Source of the DNA: Boswellia sacra | Lineage: Eukaryota; Streptophyta; Magnoliopsida; Sapindales; Burseraceae | Assembly: GCA_013180625.2 (NCBI GenBank) | Contig: SNVD02013943.1 | Span: 1 to 64,000, forward strand | Length of the DNA: 64,000 nucleotides | Direction: 5' to 3' | In this document: positions 43,578 to 56,557 of the stretch, in pieces | Numbering within the stretch: position 1 is the first letter of the stretch | Layout: every line of letters starts with the position of its first letter | Notes under the pieces: generated by a model | The model's database searches: none | Told to the model about the DNA's origin: nothing | The model's input: the letters and a program-made list of their open reading frames with translations, nothing else | Made by a program: the position numbers and the translations under genes

Positions 43578-46277
43578 ATGATGAGTGGTTCAAAGAGCAA
43601 ACGTGAGCCTGCATCAAACCAGCCCTTGATTGACAATGCCAAGAACCGCCTTAATGATCTTCAAGAAAGGTTCACTTGTCTTCGATCTGCAAGGAAGGAG
43701 GGCCGGGTGAATGATGTGCTGGTGTTGGAGGAGCAAGTATGTCAGATACTTCGAGAGTGGAACTCTGAACTCAGTGCTTCATCCCCAGCTAATTCATTAC
43801 TTGTCCGTATCTACGATTCATCAAATACTGTCTATTTCTGTGTTCTGTTTCTATTGTTTTTTGGAAAGAAAAAATATTGTCAACTGTTATTGCTATATAG
43901 AGAATTGTTTTATGTACCTTGAATGGAACAACCTTTGATGCATATGTAAAAAATTTTGGTGAGTTTTGGGTCAGTTTTTCATCTTGAGGTACATTCACAT
44001 TCGTGGTATTCTCTTTTGTGTCTTATAATGAACCTTTGATGGGTATAAACTATAAACTTGTTGTGATGGAAGTATGTTGAGTTATTCTTGGATGATAATC
44101 TTCTCGTCTCTATTTTGCTCCTATTTGGATTGCACTGTGTATTTATAGAACTGTTTACTGTATCATAAAATCAAGTTATCTATGATTTGTATCAGAATTT
44201 TTTTGGTGGGAGTTGTGTAGGGTGGTAGTCTTGGATCGTTCTCAGATGACATAGGCCGTCTGTTACAATTATGCGAGGAGCAAGATGATGCCACTAGTCC
44301 AATAACAGAACTAGCAATATTGAACCCTCAGCCTGATGTTCAAGGCATTCATCCTGGTGCTGTGACATTTCAAGAGGTGATCTTTGTGTACATACTTACT
44401 TTCTTACATACATACATACATAAATATATAAAATCTCAATTTCTTTTCAATTTTATATTTACTTTTTATAAATACTAGTTTCTTTTCCTTTTAAAGACGT
44501 AAGATTTGAATCTTACAGAATATCATTTATTTATTTTGAAAATAATATAACGTAATCATTTATATTTTGGCTTTAATATGGGTCAGTGAGGATTTGGAGA
44601 TCAACTTTAGTTCAGATTATGTGAATGGAAGTCAAACAGTATTTGCTTCTTTGAATGACAATAGTAACAACATTTTACACTTTGGAGTTGCAATTGAAAT
44701 ATGAGGCTGCAAGATGAAAACAAGCAAGGTTCCACTCACTCAAATCCTTTGGGGAGAGTGCACACCTTGTCAGTAGGTCTAAGAAATTAATAATTTAGTA
44801 AAACTTCGACGGGAATTTAATTAATGTGCAAATTTTTATAATTACTAATGTTCTTTCAAAAAATTTAAATGAAAACTCAAATCCAAATTCCATATTATAA
44901 TTCTAACTCGCATAGCGACCTATGTGTTTTCTTATGCAAAACACTTTCTTGCATCAGGACTATTTAGTGAACAATGAGCTGCAGGAAAATTGTTTCCAAG
45001 GGTTTGATAAATGCAAGGCCTCTGCCCCAGGCTTTCACAGCACAGTGGCTGGGGTCTCGGATTTAACTACTCAGTTAGATTACCATCAGATGAACTTACA
45101 TGAAGAATTAGAGCATGGGCTTCTTGTTGGTGGCAATGGTGCTGAAGAATGTGAAAAGGATGCTGGGCCCAACGTTTTGCTATATATCCACCCACCACCA
45201 TCTGCTTTCATGGGGCCAAAATGTGCACTTTGGGATTGTACAAGGCCCGCTCAGGGATCTGAGTGGTATCAGGACTACTGCAGTACCTTTCATGCTACTC
45301 TGGCTTTAAATGAAGACTCCCCTGGTATGAATCCGGTTCTACGACCTGGAGGCATTAGTTTGAAGGATAATTTACTTTTCAGTGCTGCTAACGCAAAGGC
45401 ACAGGGTAAGAATGTGGGTATTCCTCAATGTGAGGGTGCTGCTAATACAAAATCTCCATGGAATGCTACTGGTAAGGCTACCTCTTTGTTCTTTATTGTT
45501 TTACATATCTTTTTCGCACATTTTTTTTTCCTTGTTACCTTTCTGATTCATTGTAAAGCATGGTTTTTTCTATTTAGCTAGATTAGATGCTATCTGTTAA
45601 AATGCAGTTCTGTGCCATATGGTGTAATTCTTTCTCCCACATGTTTACTGACATACTTGTCTTCTGTTTTGTTATGATGAGCAAGTTGTCTGTTTTATTT
45701 TGATCTGACTAATGGACTCTTTGGAATTGCAGAGCTATTTGATCTTTCTTTACTGAAAGGGGAAACAATTAGGGAGTGGCTATTTTTTGATAAGCGTAGA
45801 AGGGCATTTGAAAGCGGAACAAGGAAGCAGAGGTCCTTGCCGGATCATAGTGGACGTGGTTGGCATGAATCGAGAAAGCAGGTGATGAAGGAATTTGGGG
45901 GACAAAAGAGATCGTATTACATGGACCCACAGCCTCCTGGCGGTTTCGAGTGGCATCTGTATGAGTATGAGATCAACAGCTGTGACACTCATGCATTATA
46001 TAGATTAGAACTCAAACTTGTCAACGACAAAAAGAGCGACAAGAAGAGTCCCAAAGGAAAAATAATGAAGGATTCACTTGCTGATCTACAGAAGAAGATG
46101 GGACGGCTCACTGCTGAGGTTCCTGCAGATAATAGATCCTCCATTGAGGACCAGACCAAGACTAATAACAAATTTGAGTCTGCAAACATTAGTTCTTCTC
46201 AAGGTGAAATGGCTCCGACCACTGAAGCTCTAAATCATGGTTCAAGTAGTCAATGCAAGCTTCTTGATGAGAGTTAA
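43578..46277 (+). CDS. VOZ: VOZ-type zinc-finger transcription factor, 479 aa
   Basis: Exons 43578-43802, 44221-44376, 44958-45471 and 45733-46277 join in frame to 480 codons including the stop. The start is the first ATG of the [10 protein letters not shown] frame; a second ATG follows directly. Domain A covers about residues 15-75 ([11 protein letters not shown]). Domain B starts after residue 195 with the zinc finger Cys216-x4-Cys221-x13-Cys235-x3-His239 (CALWDC ... YCSTFH). A basic DNA-binding region follows ([40 protein letters not shown]). VOZ proteins are plant-only factors that bind GCGTNx7ACGC and act with phytochrome in flowering and stress (family knowledge). I cannot decide between VOZ1 and VOZ2. 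Confidence 0.95.
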
Positions 46278-47764
46278 ACCGACTATTATGGCACATGTTG
46301 AGCAATCTTTCCCGAATGCAGAAATTAATAAAATTTCTGCTGCTTTTGAACTATCAAGTTGCTGAAAGCACCATGATTTATGGTCAGAAATTTTATTTCA
46401 GTTGTTATTGGCATATGGGAACATCTTACCTGCATGAGACATCAAGTGCTTCAAATTGTAATATAATGATGCCTCCTTTGAATTTTATTGTGGGAGCTGT
46501 TGATGAATGCAATTGCTGATAGATAGTTGATGTAATCGGTTATGGACTGCCCCTCTACTTGATAGTTCCTTCAACTTTGGTACAAGGTTGAGTGCCGCAG
46601 TAGTTGCCAGATATGTACATGGGAGTCAAAAGTTGTCTATTCCCTGCATTCTGAAAAAAATTTATGATGTGTGCTGAGCAAAGTATGTTTGAAATGTCAT
46701 TGATTGGATTCATGTTTGAAATGTCATTGATTGGATTCTTTATGGTTTCTATGTAGGGTGAAATGGTAGTTGTCTAGGCAATCTATCTCCTCTTGATTGA
46801 TGTCTTGAACTAAGGTTGCTATCTTTTTTCTGCTTTTCAATCGTCTGCTGGATCATGTGCGCCTGTTGAGTAGTTGTTCCTATCGTCCTAGGCACACACT
46901 TGTACACGGAAGAAGGATCTGATAACAGAAACGCATATTTGAATGCAGTTGCAGGCCTCTAATACTAGCAAAAAATCAGGTTAGGAAGGGGAGACTGGAG
47001 TACGTTGGGAAGGTTTTCCTTACCAGTGGAAATTTTCTCGCTTTTCATATGCTTGGCAGAATTTGATATAATTTATTTTATTAAGCATAATGATATTCTT
47101 TTCAAATTTGCACCCCAAATTTTGCATACGAAATGATGTTTGGCTCGCCAACTGGATGATGTGATAATATAATGTGGTAATTTTTATTTTATGCATGTCA
47201 TTTGAGATGCATATATTTGGGATAAATTTTGAGGTTTGTATTACTACTTTTTCATTAATGATCTTATGATCTACAACTTAGAGCTTATCTTTCAACTGTT
47301 AATTCAGATAGATGACGTTTTCTTATTCATCTAAAGGACGTTCAATACAGACTGCCAGACCCCAAAAAAGGACCGCTAATTGTTCTGCTTGATGCGTCTG
47401 GGCTTCCTCTTCCGTTCATTCGGTTGCTTGGACCATATTTGCTTTATTTTTGAAACGATTATCAGTCCATGCACTTTTTACGTCCGCTCCTCTTGTTTCA
47501 TTTTTTTTCACCAGGTTCATAGATGCACATGACATGAAAAATTTTCCACTTAAAAACTCTGCATAGAAACGAGACACATGGTAATTATGCAAAAAGCAAA
47601 AGAGGGGATTAAATAAAAGCCCAAATTTATTAATAAGCTGTTTCACAGAAAGTACATTACATTACAATTCAAATAGGTGGTTGCCAGGCTTTTCATGCTG
47701 AAAGATAATGACTGTGGGCATTGAAACTTTTGCTTCAACTATATATAAAAAAGGGACATCCACA
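46278..47764. other. Convergent intergenic region between VOZ and ACX3
   Basis: It holds the 3' UTRs of both genes. No additional gene is supported. Confidence 0.6.
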
Positions 47765-50700
47765 CTACTGATGTGTTGAAGACCAAGTATTTGCATCAAT
47801 CCAGTTAAATGCTATCGGGCTCAAGAAAGCATCAGGAATGCCGAAGGAACTGACCAAGGCAAGTGCATGTGGTCGTAGTTCATTACAGAGTTTCATCACT
47901 TCTTTCCCCACGGCAGCTGCATTTTCTGTTGATAAGTACCCATATCGAAGGAACGCAACATCTTCTTCCAAACATACTAAAGCATACAACGATCTCAGCA
48001 AACGTAGGACATTCTGCAGAAAAAAACAAACAGTCCTGCTCAGCAACTAAAATTGATTCACCTTTTCATTAATTCTATAAAATATTTGTAAAAAATTGCT
48101 GCATTTGAACACACTCTGCACAATATAATTTGGAGCAAAACAATAAAGACCATCGTTAGAACTCTTAACACGCACAATCTTCATTATAATCATTATTGAA
48201 AGCAGGCAAAATGAAGATTATTTCATTATGATGGCACCAAAAACGTTACTGATTGCTACAAAAGTGAGAAAAGGACACTACGTGGACCTACAGACATTTA
48301 TAAGTATCTTTCAGAAGTTTTGACTCACAAATATAACTTTGTGTTCCTTTTTCTATTTAAAACATAGTTCCCTTGTCCCTTAAAATTGATTTCTCCTTGC
48401 TGTTTGCAAATGTATGTGCAATATGATCCCTTCCCTTCTCCCTTGAAAATTGGACAACCGTGGTTCTAGATTGTTCCGTAGATTTCATGCAGAAAAGATT
48501 CAATGGATATTTGCCAATATTTACCTTCAACGGACCATCGGATGCTGTTGCCTCCGTCTCCATAAAAGTTTGCAATATTGCTCTATCTGAAAAAGCTCTA
48601 CCCAAGTCTTCTGCAAGCTGGTAACTCTGGTGTGGTAAATTGAAAATTAGATAGGAATGGGAGAAGCAGTTGGCAAGTTAGGTAACATAAGAATGTACTC
48701 ACCAGAATGAAGGCATACTCTTTACTTTGTCCCTTAGCTTGATGCTCTGACACTTCGGCAGCAAAACGACTCAAAAGATCTCTCTCCCTCAAGCAGAATG
48801 CATCCATCTGACATGAAAAGAGGTTAGCGACAACCACAAATTATTTAGTTTAGCATATAGAAGCTAGTATTTAGCTTACTTGAAATTGGCTGCTCCTGAG
48901 GATAGAGCTTGTAAGCTGAGATGGGATTACAGGGCAATGCTTATTCATGTGTTCTAATCCCAATCCTTTAAAAGAATTGTTTCTCTTCTTAGCTGCTGTA
49001 TATTCTGCAATAAGTGCCTTGCTGACCTGTATCCACACATTTAACCCATAAATTCAATTGTTTCACTGACAGATTTCTTTAGAAAGTAAAATGAGTAGAA
49101 GGATAATTCCATATTAATTTTTTAGCCACTAGGCAAAACATATTAAAACTGAGTAAATCTAGAAATCAAAATAGAATATTGCTTTTTGTACATTAAGAAT
49201 ACAGGACCAGGAGGGTGATTAAGAATCAAACTAAATAACTGGCAGACTACAGCTAATGACACTAAATAATCCATGTCTACTGGAAGAGGTAAACTAGAAG
49301 CAGGATTTCTCCTGTCAGATAAATTAACTCTAAATAATCATAATATTTTGCAGTCTTTTGGTGACTAAATTTATGAAAGCAAAGACCATAGACTTTATGC
49401 TACCTGCTGCATCAAAACATTATTGTCGCCTTCAAAAGTGGACTGCACATCATATTCACCTTTCAAATGACCAACACGATTTTCAGTCTTCAGGCCTTGT
49501 CCTCCACAAGCTTCACGACATTCCTGTAAAATACAGGAATCTAACTTTATTGAGTCCACTGACCAATTACCATGGATGTAAACCAGGTGTAATAGAAATT
49601 TCTGACCTGTAGTGTTCGCATATTGTGCCAAGTAAGAGTGGCCTTGAATGCGCTCGAAATAACATGAAGGGTTTTGATTGACTGAGGTGTCCTATTCACA
49701 TATATCATCTTCAAGTAATTTGCAGCAGAACTCATAGCAAAGCTGTAGCAGAAGCAAGAATAGGGAGAAAAGGGGGTGGGATGGCAGGGGAAACAAGAAG
49801 ATCAGTTATGTTAATTAATACAGATGGGTCTCACTAAATGTCCTAACATTCACACCCTACATATTACTGACATCATCAGGATATGTACACAATCATTCAA
49901 TATTTAATACAGACAATATTAACAGAATCAAACACCTAATTAGATTTGCATATAACAATTGGAAGAATTTATTATGTGTTAAAATAATAATAACAAAGCC
50001 AAAGCCAGTATCACAAATACCCAGTTGATACGAAATTCTAATTCTACATTTATTGCTATGGAAATTCAATACAAATACTTATACCAAAGAGTTTTAAATA
50101 AAATTTAATTTAACAATTCAAGTTATTACAGTGCTTACGTCTTTGCAAGGAGAGGCAATAGTCGCCGTTGATGACTGGGGTAATCAAGCAAAAGCACTTC
50201 AGGCCCATTTGGTGTAACAGAGAAGGCCCGCCTTGATAATCCATACCGTATAGCTATTGCTAAACCAATCTGGAAGGAGAAGAATGTTGTATATCAATAA
50301 TTCAGCATATTTTTTATGAGCCACCCGCTATCCCTGGCCCAAGAATTTCAGGCTTGTGCAACAAAAATTTTCCAACTGAAAATGGACCAGTTTAAAAACA
50401 TATTATTACCTTCGATGTATACAATGCACTAGCTGCAATTGTTACACGACCAGATGTTAAAGGGGCCATAAAAGCTCCAAATCTCTGAAATAAAACAAAT
50501 ATAGAAGCATTTAAACATATCCTTAGGCAGACAAAAGAAAAATCCGGTACTTATCAGTTACATCAAGCTATAAGAAGAAGAAATAGAACAATACGCCATC
50601 CATCAGCAAGGTAATACCTGATCTGGATCTTTAATTGCACTCAAGTATTGCCCATCAGGTGAAATATCAGCAACTGAATTCAACAAATTCTCTCTAGGGA

Positions 50701-52041
50701 TCCGGACCTTGTCAAACCTGAAAACTCATTCCAAAACATTTAGTGATATTTCAAATACAGAGAGTTAATTTAAGCCATTAAAAAAAAAATTCAGAGCATA
50801 ACAACAGAAAGTCTTATTAATACCAGATTCGACCATTATCAACACCATTCAACCCAATTTTATGACCACAATCAGCTATCCGGATGTTAGGACAAGTGTT
50901 GCCGTCTGCATCTCTAATCTGGCAAATGAAGGCATGAACCCCTTGATTTTTCCCATTAATTTCAAGCTGTGAAAAGACCACTGTGTGTGTTGCATGCTAA
51001 ACAAACAACAAACAAAACCATGTAAGTACAGGTGTGAAAGCAAGCACATAACACTTAAAACAGTAACATAAAAAGTTCAACCAGTAACATCAAAATCAAA
51101 TAAAATAATTCGAACACCTAACTCTGGAGAAATGAAATAAATAAATAAATCTTACATTAGCTGCCCCTCCAATCCAATACTTCTGAGCTGATTCACAAGG
51201 AGTATTTATAACAAACTCCGCAGTACTTGAATCATATGTAGTAACGGTTTCAATCCCCCGAACCTATAAGCAATAAAAGAACCAAAAAAAAAATGAATAA
51301 ACTTAGAACATAAAAAACATCACAAGAATACACAAAGAACAACTATTGACAACCTTCCCCTACATACGTACATTACTTCCATGTCCCAACTCCGTCATTG
51401 CGAAGCAACCCTTCACCAAATAATTCTCAGAGTCCCTCAGCCACTTCTCGTGGTGTCGCTTCGTCCCAAAGAACTGAACCGCTCCACCCCTGCAACCACC
51501 CCATCAAAATCTTCTCTTTTTTTTTTTTTTTTTCACTATCTAGTAAATGAAATTTGAATAATTATATAATGAAAGCCAATAGTTACCACAAGAAGAAGTG
51601 AACGCCGAGCTTGATCGCGAGCGAGTGGTCGAACATCCCGACAACTTCAAGGATTGCCAATTTTCTCAGCTCGGCTTGGACTCCTTGCCTCGTAAGCCAG
51701 CCTTCAAAAACCCCTCTTTCGAGCAAGTACGCGATTCTTTTCATCGTCATCTCTCGTTGCTGCTCCATCGTCTGATTATAATCAGGCGACACAAACACTT
51801 TTTCCCCAGCTTTTCTCGGATTGAACAGCTTGCTTTGTATGATCAGACCGAACGCCCAGTCCCGCTCTTGCAAGTTGTGACCGTCGAGTAGTTTCCGCAT
51901 TTCCGTGACGTCGAAAGCATAGAGTTCATTTAGCTGCGGTGGAGAGTAGCTCAGACACGCGTTGGCGGCGAGAATTTGAGGAGAAATTGATTGTACGAGA
52001 TGATTGGTGAGGATTTTGGTTCGATGTAAAGCGCGATCCAT
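47765..52041 (-). CDS. ACX3: Peroxisomal acyl-CoA oxidase, ACX3 type (13 exons, 672 aa)
   Basis: Exons in gene order: 52041-51587, 51489-51372, 51263-51156, 50996-50824, 50717-50618, 50484-50410, 50269-50139, 49742-49607, 49523-49404, 49026-48880, 48807-48703, 48626-48525 and 48013-47765. They total 2019 nt with GT-AG borders. The family length is about 675 aa. Near the N-terminus, Arg7-Thr8-x5-His14-Leu15 fits a minor PTS2 peroxisome signal. Landmarks are [23 protein letters not shown], the FAD/substrate region [24 protein letters not shown] and [11 protein letters not shown] with the catalytic Glu. The enzyme oxidises medium-chain acyl-CoA to trans-2-enoyl-CoA in beta-oxidation, releasing hydrogen peroxide. 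The MDRALH start is chosen over the upstream in-frame ATG because it matches the family. Confidence 0.95.
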
Positions 52042-52298
52042 TTTGTGTTGTGTTTTTCTTTTCTTGCTTTGTTTCTGAGATGAAAAGGAAAATGAAACAA
52101 AGCTTTGATTTGTCAGTGTGGTCGGTGGGTGTGCTGTATTTTCGAATGACGAAGGCGTTTTGTTTTTATGCGCGCGGGAGAAGGCTGGAGTTGACAATGC
52201 GACATTTTCCGCAGTTCGTTACATCGATTATTTAAGATTGAAGGAAGTGTCACGATGTGCGCTATTAATATTTTCTTTATTCGAATTTCCTTAATTGC
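52042..52298 (-). promoter_or_regulatory. ACX3 proximal promoter and 5' UTR
   Basis: Only about 257 bp separate the ACX3 ATG from the gypsy LTR. No clear TATA box was identified. Distal promoter elements, if any, are now beyond the retrotransposon. Confidence 0.5.
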
Positions 52299-52682
52299 GT
52301 ATTGCTTATTTTATTATCGAGGTTAATATAATTTTTTAATATTTATTTAATTAAGGCTTTATTTAAATTAGGAAATTATCAATTTAAGGATTTTGCCTCA
52401 AATTAGGGATCTTGACTTTTCCTAATTTGATTCAAACTTAAATTGTTAGTTTAGAGATTTTGACTTAAATAGGATTTTGACTTTCCTATTTTTCAATATG
52501 TCTTGATTAGTATAAATATAGGGTTTTATTATTTAGTTAGACAATTATTATTCAGACATTATTTTGAAATATTAAAGAAGTATTCAGATTGATTGTGTGT
52601 GAGTGTTAGATGATTGTGTGTGAGTGTGAGTTATCGTTGAATATTTTTGAGTTGAGTTTGTTCTTGTACGGGTTCCCCGTCA
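52299..52682 (+). repeat. 5' LTR of the gypsy element
   Basis: It contains tataaatatagggttt (TATA-like, near 52511) and ends gttccccgtca. It points away from ACX3. Confidence 0.85.
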
Positions 52683-53800
52683 ATTTGGTATCAGAGCCTA
52701 ACATCGTTCCATAAAATTTCATAAACCCAAACACATTCACTGTTTACTACTGTTTATCACCGGAGTTACTGTTCATCACGTCGACCGATGCATCGTCCAT
52801 CACCAAATACATCAACTTGTAGATCGGGCCCATCATTCTTCCCTTCATCACCATCACCAGATCCCATCGGAAACCCTTCAAAAAGTCGAAAAACAGTTCG
52901 CCGCCGTTACTGTTCATCGCCGCCGACCGACGAGTGGTGTCTCACCTCCACCACCAGGTGATAGATTGGCTCCTCCCCGTCAACTTTCCCTTCTTTGCCG
53001 ATTGCTAATTCCTACCGGAAAGTGTTCAAAACTCAAAAAAATCATATTTTAGACTTGCTTAGATAATATCAATCAGCCCCTGAACCTTTGAAGAGTTACT
53101 GCAGTCTTCTAATGTCTCAGAATTTGCAGTTCAACCCATTTTTATGCAGTCTTTCCATACCTCTGACTTTTGCAGTTTAATCCTAATGGCTTATTGGGGT
53201 TATCAAAGCAACTATGAACGTAAGAAACATGAGATTGCTTTCAATAAACGCTTAGATTTCTATGGGATTCGTTGCCATCCTTATGTGAAAATTATTCTTT
53301 CTGACTTTCGTGGTAATGTTAAAGGGATTCTTCACTGGTTTGATAGTTTGGAGTGATATTTTTATGATGTAGATCTTCCAGAAGATATGATGGTTGATTG
53401 TGGTGCAACCCAACTGAGCGATTTTGCTTTTGAATGGTGGATGGTTAAGAATAAACATCCAGGAAGAACGGGAGAACTTCCAACATGGGATGAGATGAAA
53501 CGTTTGATAATTGATACTTTTATACCTTCACATCTTAGGCCTAGATATATGCCTAAGCGTCAAACAGTGGTAAGTTATCGATCTCAAAATCATGAATATT
53601 GTGATTGAAAAATTGATTTGGATCGATTAGACAGATTAATTGGCCAATACCGTGAGCTTTGTAAGAGCTTACCTATTATCACTCACTCACATTTTCAAAG
53701 TGGTCCTTCTTCTATCTTTACGCCATATCCTAGTGAGCAAGCCCAACCTATCAAGTGTGAACTTATGGAAGATAAAGTTCCATGTGCAAGAGAAGATCAC
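52683..53800 (+). pseudogene. Gypsy gag relic
   Basis: The reading frame 53144-53608 and its continuation to 53800 carry LHWFDSLE, LPEDMMV, WDEMKRLI and FIPSHLRPRY, motifs of plant gypsy gag (PF03732-like). Stops occur at about 53354 and 53606, followed by DRLDRLIGQYRELC. A pyrimidine-rich leader precedes it. Confidence 0.75.
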
Positions 53801-55235
53801 TACTAGAGGGGGGGCTTTTTACTGCATCTATTTATCGCGGGCTTGGAAAAATGCGGTAAAAGGTCCAATTCTACGGCGGGCTACCACACCCGAAGTAAAA
53901 ATAATGGACTTTTACTGCATTTCCTAAGGCCGCAGTAAAAATCCCATTCCATATATATATGCAAATTTTTTAATTCAATTTTTTTAACCCCCCTCTCCTC
54001 CCCGCCCTTATCTCTCATCGTCCTGCTAAAATCCCTAAATTCAATCCAATCTCACACTTTGCTTCAATCCATCAAACACCTTCTCATTGCCGTCCGTCGA
54101 CTTTGCGTATAGCTGAAGCACGATCGATTGGATTCATTGCCATCCTGTCATCAACATCGAGTTGAAGCATCCACGGCAGCGCTGCACCCTCGTTGTCGTC
54201 ACACGACCCGCCACCACGGTCCGCAGCTGTGTCGTCCCGTCGCCCCCTGAGCTTTGCCAGGCCTGATTGCTCATCCGGATCTCTCACTCAGCTTTGTATC
54301 TCTTCCTCTCTTTTGATTAATTTCATGATTTTTTGTTTAATTTGCTTTAAGCTGGGACCAGAGTACCGTTTAATAAATTCCATGTTTTTGTTTCTTGAAG
54401 CATTGAAAGGGTTGATTCTCAGTTTTAAAAGAACCTTTTTATCATTCTGATTAGCTTCAAAATTATGGGGTCCATGCATACAAGAAAGTAGGTCTTCTGG
54501 GTCTAAAAAGTGAAAATGCTTTTTCAATTGCATAAGTTTCTGGTGGTTATCTTTTTGAAAACTTTAGGTAGACATTATGGAAATGGAGGTGTCTGGGGTT
54601 TTTTTTTCTTTTTTGATTTTGTTTAGAGTGGTTTCATATTTGACTATGATGACCCTCTCTTTGTTAGTGGGTGTATCATTGATTGCTCTTTGTTAAGTTG
54701 CTCTTTCTCTCACTGAGCGGCTAATATTAACTCTCTTTCTTGCTATTGTTGTGGGCATGTGCTGGGATCCGATTTGGGTGGATGGTGGTTCTTGATAGTG
54801 GACCCTTGAATGACGTGGGTTTTGATTAGGCAATTTTCCTTTTTTTAAATTTTTTTGGCTTCATTATGATGTGGGTTTCCACACTTCACTGTTAGTTGAG
54901 TTGATTCTGTGCCTCATTTATACTCTTTCTGTATCATAGTGCCTATGTTGTTTTACATGCATGGTTGTATGCTCTGTTAATTTTTCAGTTTTAATTTCAG
55001 TGACGTTGGTTTTTTTACGTGATAAATTTATTTTCTTTACCTCTTGATGTTAACCCTTTAGTTGCATTAGTAAATGATTAATGGTACGCTTGTTGTTCTT
55101 CTTGTCTTGTCTGCTACCTGCTTTTGATGTGTTATATTAATGAATTTTGACCTAGACAGAAGAAATTGATGGAAGTATTAGCTTGATTAGAAACTAGAGC
55201 CTTTTAACTCCTTTGGAATGAGTCGTAGTCCAGTG
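53798..55235 (+). mobile_element. Insertion in the gypsy element starting with a CACTA terminus
   Basis: 53798 reads CACTACTAGAGGGGGGGC. Subterminal gcgggct, ccgcagtaaaa and ctgcat motifs follow, like those of the end at 18658. Then come a pyrimidine-rich UTR-like stretch (53985-54060), a GC-rich segment (54085-54290) and intron-like DNA. The far end is not clear; gtagtccagtgg near 55227 may be a decayed terminus. The end coordinate is approximate. Confidence 0.6.
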
Positions 55236-55239
55236 GCAT

Positions 55240-55974
55240 TTGATATCATGGCGCTTTAGATTGAATGGTTTACATGCTGACGAATTAACCATAATGTGTT
55301 GTATTGCACTTACATCTTTTGGAGAGGTCCTTTTTCTAGTAATGGATGTTGAGAATGATGTTGAGAAAGTAGCTATGAATAATGAAGTTCAAAGTGAAGA
55401 TGATCATGAGGTTGAGATTCAAGCTAATGATGTTGAAGACAAGATTGAAAAGAGTCTTATTGAGGAAGAGCTTATAGGTGAAATTGAGCCTATTCATGTT
55501 GAAGATTGCAAGGTTAGAGAGCATCCTATTGAAGTTGTGCCAATGGTTGATGAGAAGTCAATTGAAAACATTCATCTGTCAAAAAAAGAAGTCTCCACAA
55601 CAAAGATTGAAGTTAAAGTCGCCAAACTGAAAATTGAAGTTGAATTATCTCATGAAGAAAATATTTTTGAGTCTTCAAAATTACTTCAAGAAATTATTTC
55701 CAAGGCTAATACTGAAATTGATTTCTTGGGAGTCTCTACTGTGTTGGATAAATGCTCAAACCAAGACATGCTTGTTTCTATTCTGACGTCTCCTATGATG
55801 TTGATTGCTTCTTCACCAATATTGACATCGATCAATGCAATATTGCTTTGTATTCAACAGTTAGTGTCTATGTTTTTGGACTATCGTGAAGTGCAGACTT
55901 GGATCGACGACATTCCTATATTTGTGCAAGACAAGACTTGGTGTTTTATCGTGTTTTGGCAACATCCGCCTTGA
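55240..55974 (+). pseudogene. Acidic ORF of the gypsy internal region (244 codons)
   Basis: An open frame rich in Glu, Val and Ile (VEDKIEKSLIEEELIGEIE) ends just before the gypsy purine tract. Its N-terminal part may belong to the inserted CACTA cargo, while the rest is colinear with the element's 3' part. The end DKTWCFIVFWQHPP sits where the C-terminus of polyproteins lies in this group. It is probably a spacer region left after pol was deleted. Not a host gene. Confidence 0.5.
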
Positions 55975-56014
55975 GCCACTCGCCAGGAGTCGAGTTTTCT
56001 AAGTGGGAGAGAAT

Positions 56015-56401
56015 TGATGCAGCATGGCTTATTTTACTATTAGGGTTAATATAGTCTTTTAGTATTTATTTAATTAGGGTTTTATTTAAATTGGGAAATT
56101 ATCAGTTTAGGGATTTTGACTCAAATTAGGGATCTTGACTTTTCCTAATTTGATTCAAACCTAAATTGTTAGTTAGTTTTGACTCAAATAGGATTTTGAC
56201 TTTCCTATTTTCCAATATGTCTTGATTAGTATAAATATAGGGTTTCATTATTTTGTTAGACAATTATTATTCAGACATTATTTTGAAATATCAAAGAAGT
56301 ATTTAGATTGATTATGTGTGAGTGTTGGATGATTGTGTGTGAGTGTAAGTTATCGTTGAGTGTTTTTGAGTTGAGTTTGTTCTTGTACGGGTTCCCCGTC
56401 A
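56015..56401 (+). repeat. 3' LTR of the gypsy element
   Basis: It starts TGATGCAGCATGGC after the purine tract and ends gttccccgtca before attgc. Confidence 0.88.
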
Positions 56402-56406
56402 ATTGC

Positions 56407-56557
56407 CTTCAACTTTTTGAATTATTTACAGAACGCAAAATCTAATGGTTTAACGGGGATGTACAGACGAATTCAACGAAGGAATGGCGAAAAAACTATC
56501 AGTGATGTACAGATGAATTCACTTAGGGGTGGCAAATAGACAAGCCAGGATAGATGA
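56407..56557. other. Short flank between the two retrotransposons
   Basis: It contains taggggtggcaaat at 56524, a lone hAT-like terminal motif, and a direct repeat of gatgtacagacgaattca / gatgtacagatgaattca (about 56458 and 56503). Confidence 0.5.

Larger units (their letters stand above)
52299..56401 (+). mobile_element. Non-autonomous Ty3/gypsy-type LTR retrotransposon, 4.1 kb
   Basis: LTRs 52299-52682 and 56015-56401 are similar along their length. The primer-binding site TGGTATCAGAGC (52686-52697) fits tRNA-Met and starts 3 nt after the LTR. The purine tract aagtgggagagaat is at 56001-56014. The TSD attgc is found at 52294-52298 and 56402-56406. The 5' LTR tip looks eroded: the TGATGCAGC of the 3' copy is not intact in the 5' copy. 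It has a gag relic and an acidic ORF but no protease, reverse transcriptase or integrase. Confidence 0.88.

Noticed and set aside
54193..54450. 85-codon + ORF in the CACTA insert
   Set aside because: It may be part of captured UTR DNA. The sequence looks like a GC-rich exon followed by an intron, but no protein is recognised.
55227..55240. Possible right end of the inner CACTA element (gtagtccagtgg)
   Set aside because: It only weakly resembles CCAGTAGTG and the flank does not repeat the GAT seen before 53798, so no firm border is claimed.
56524..56537. hAT-like terminus taggggtggcaaat
   Set aside because: No partner end or 8-bp TSD was found. It is probably a stray remnant.
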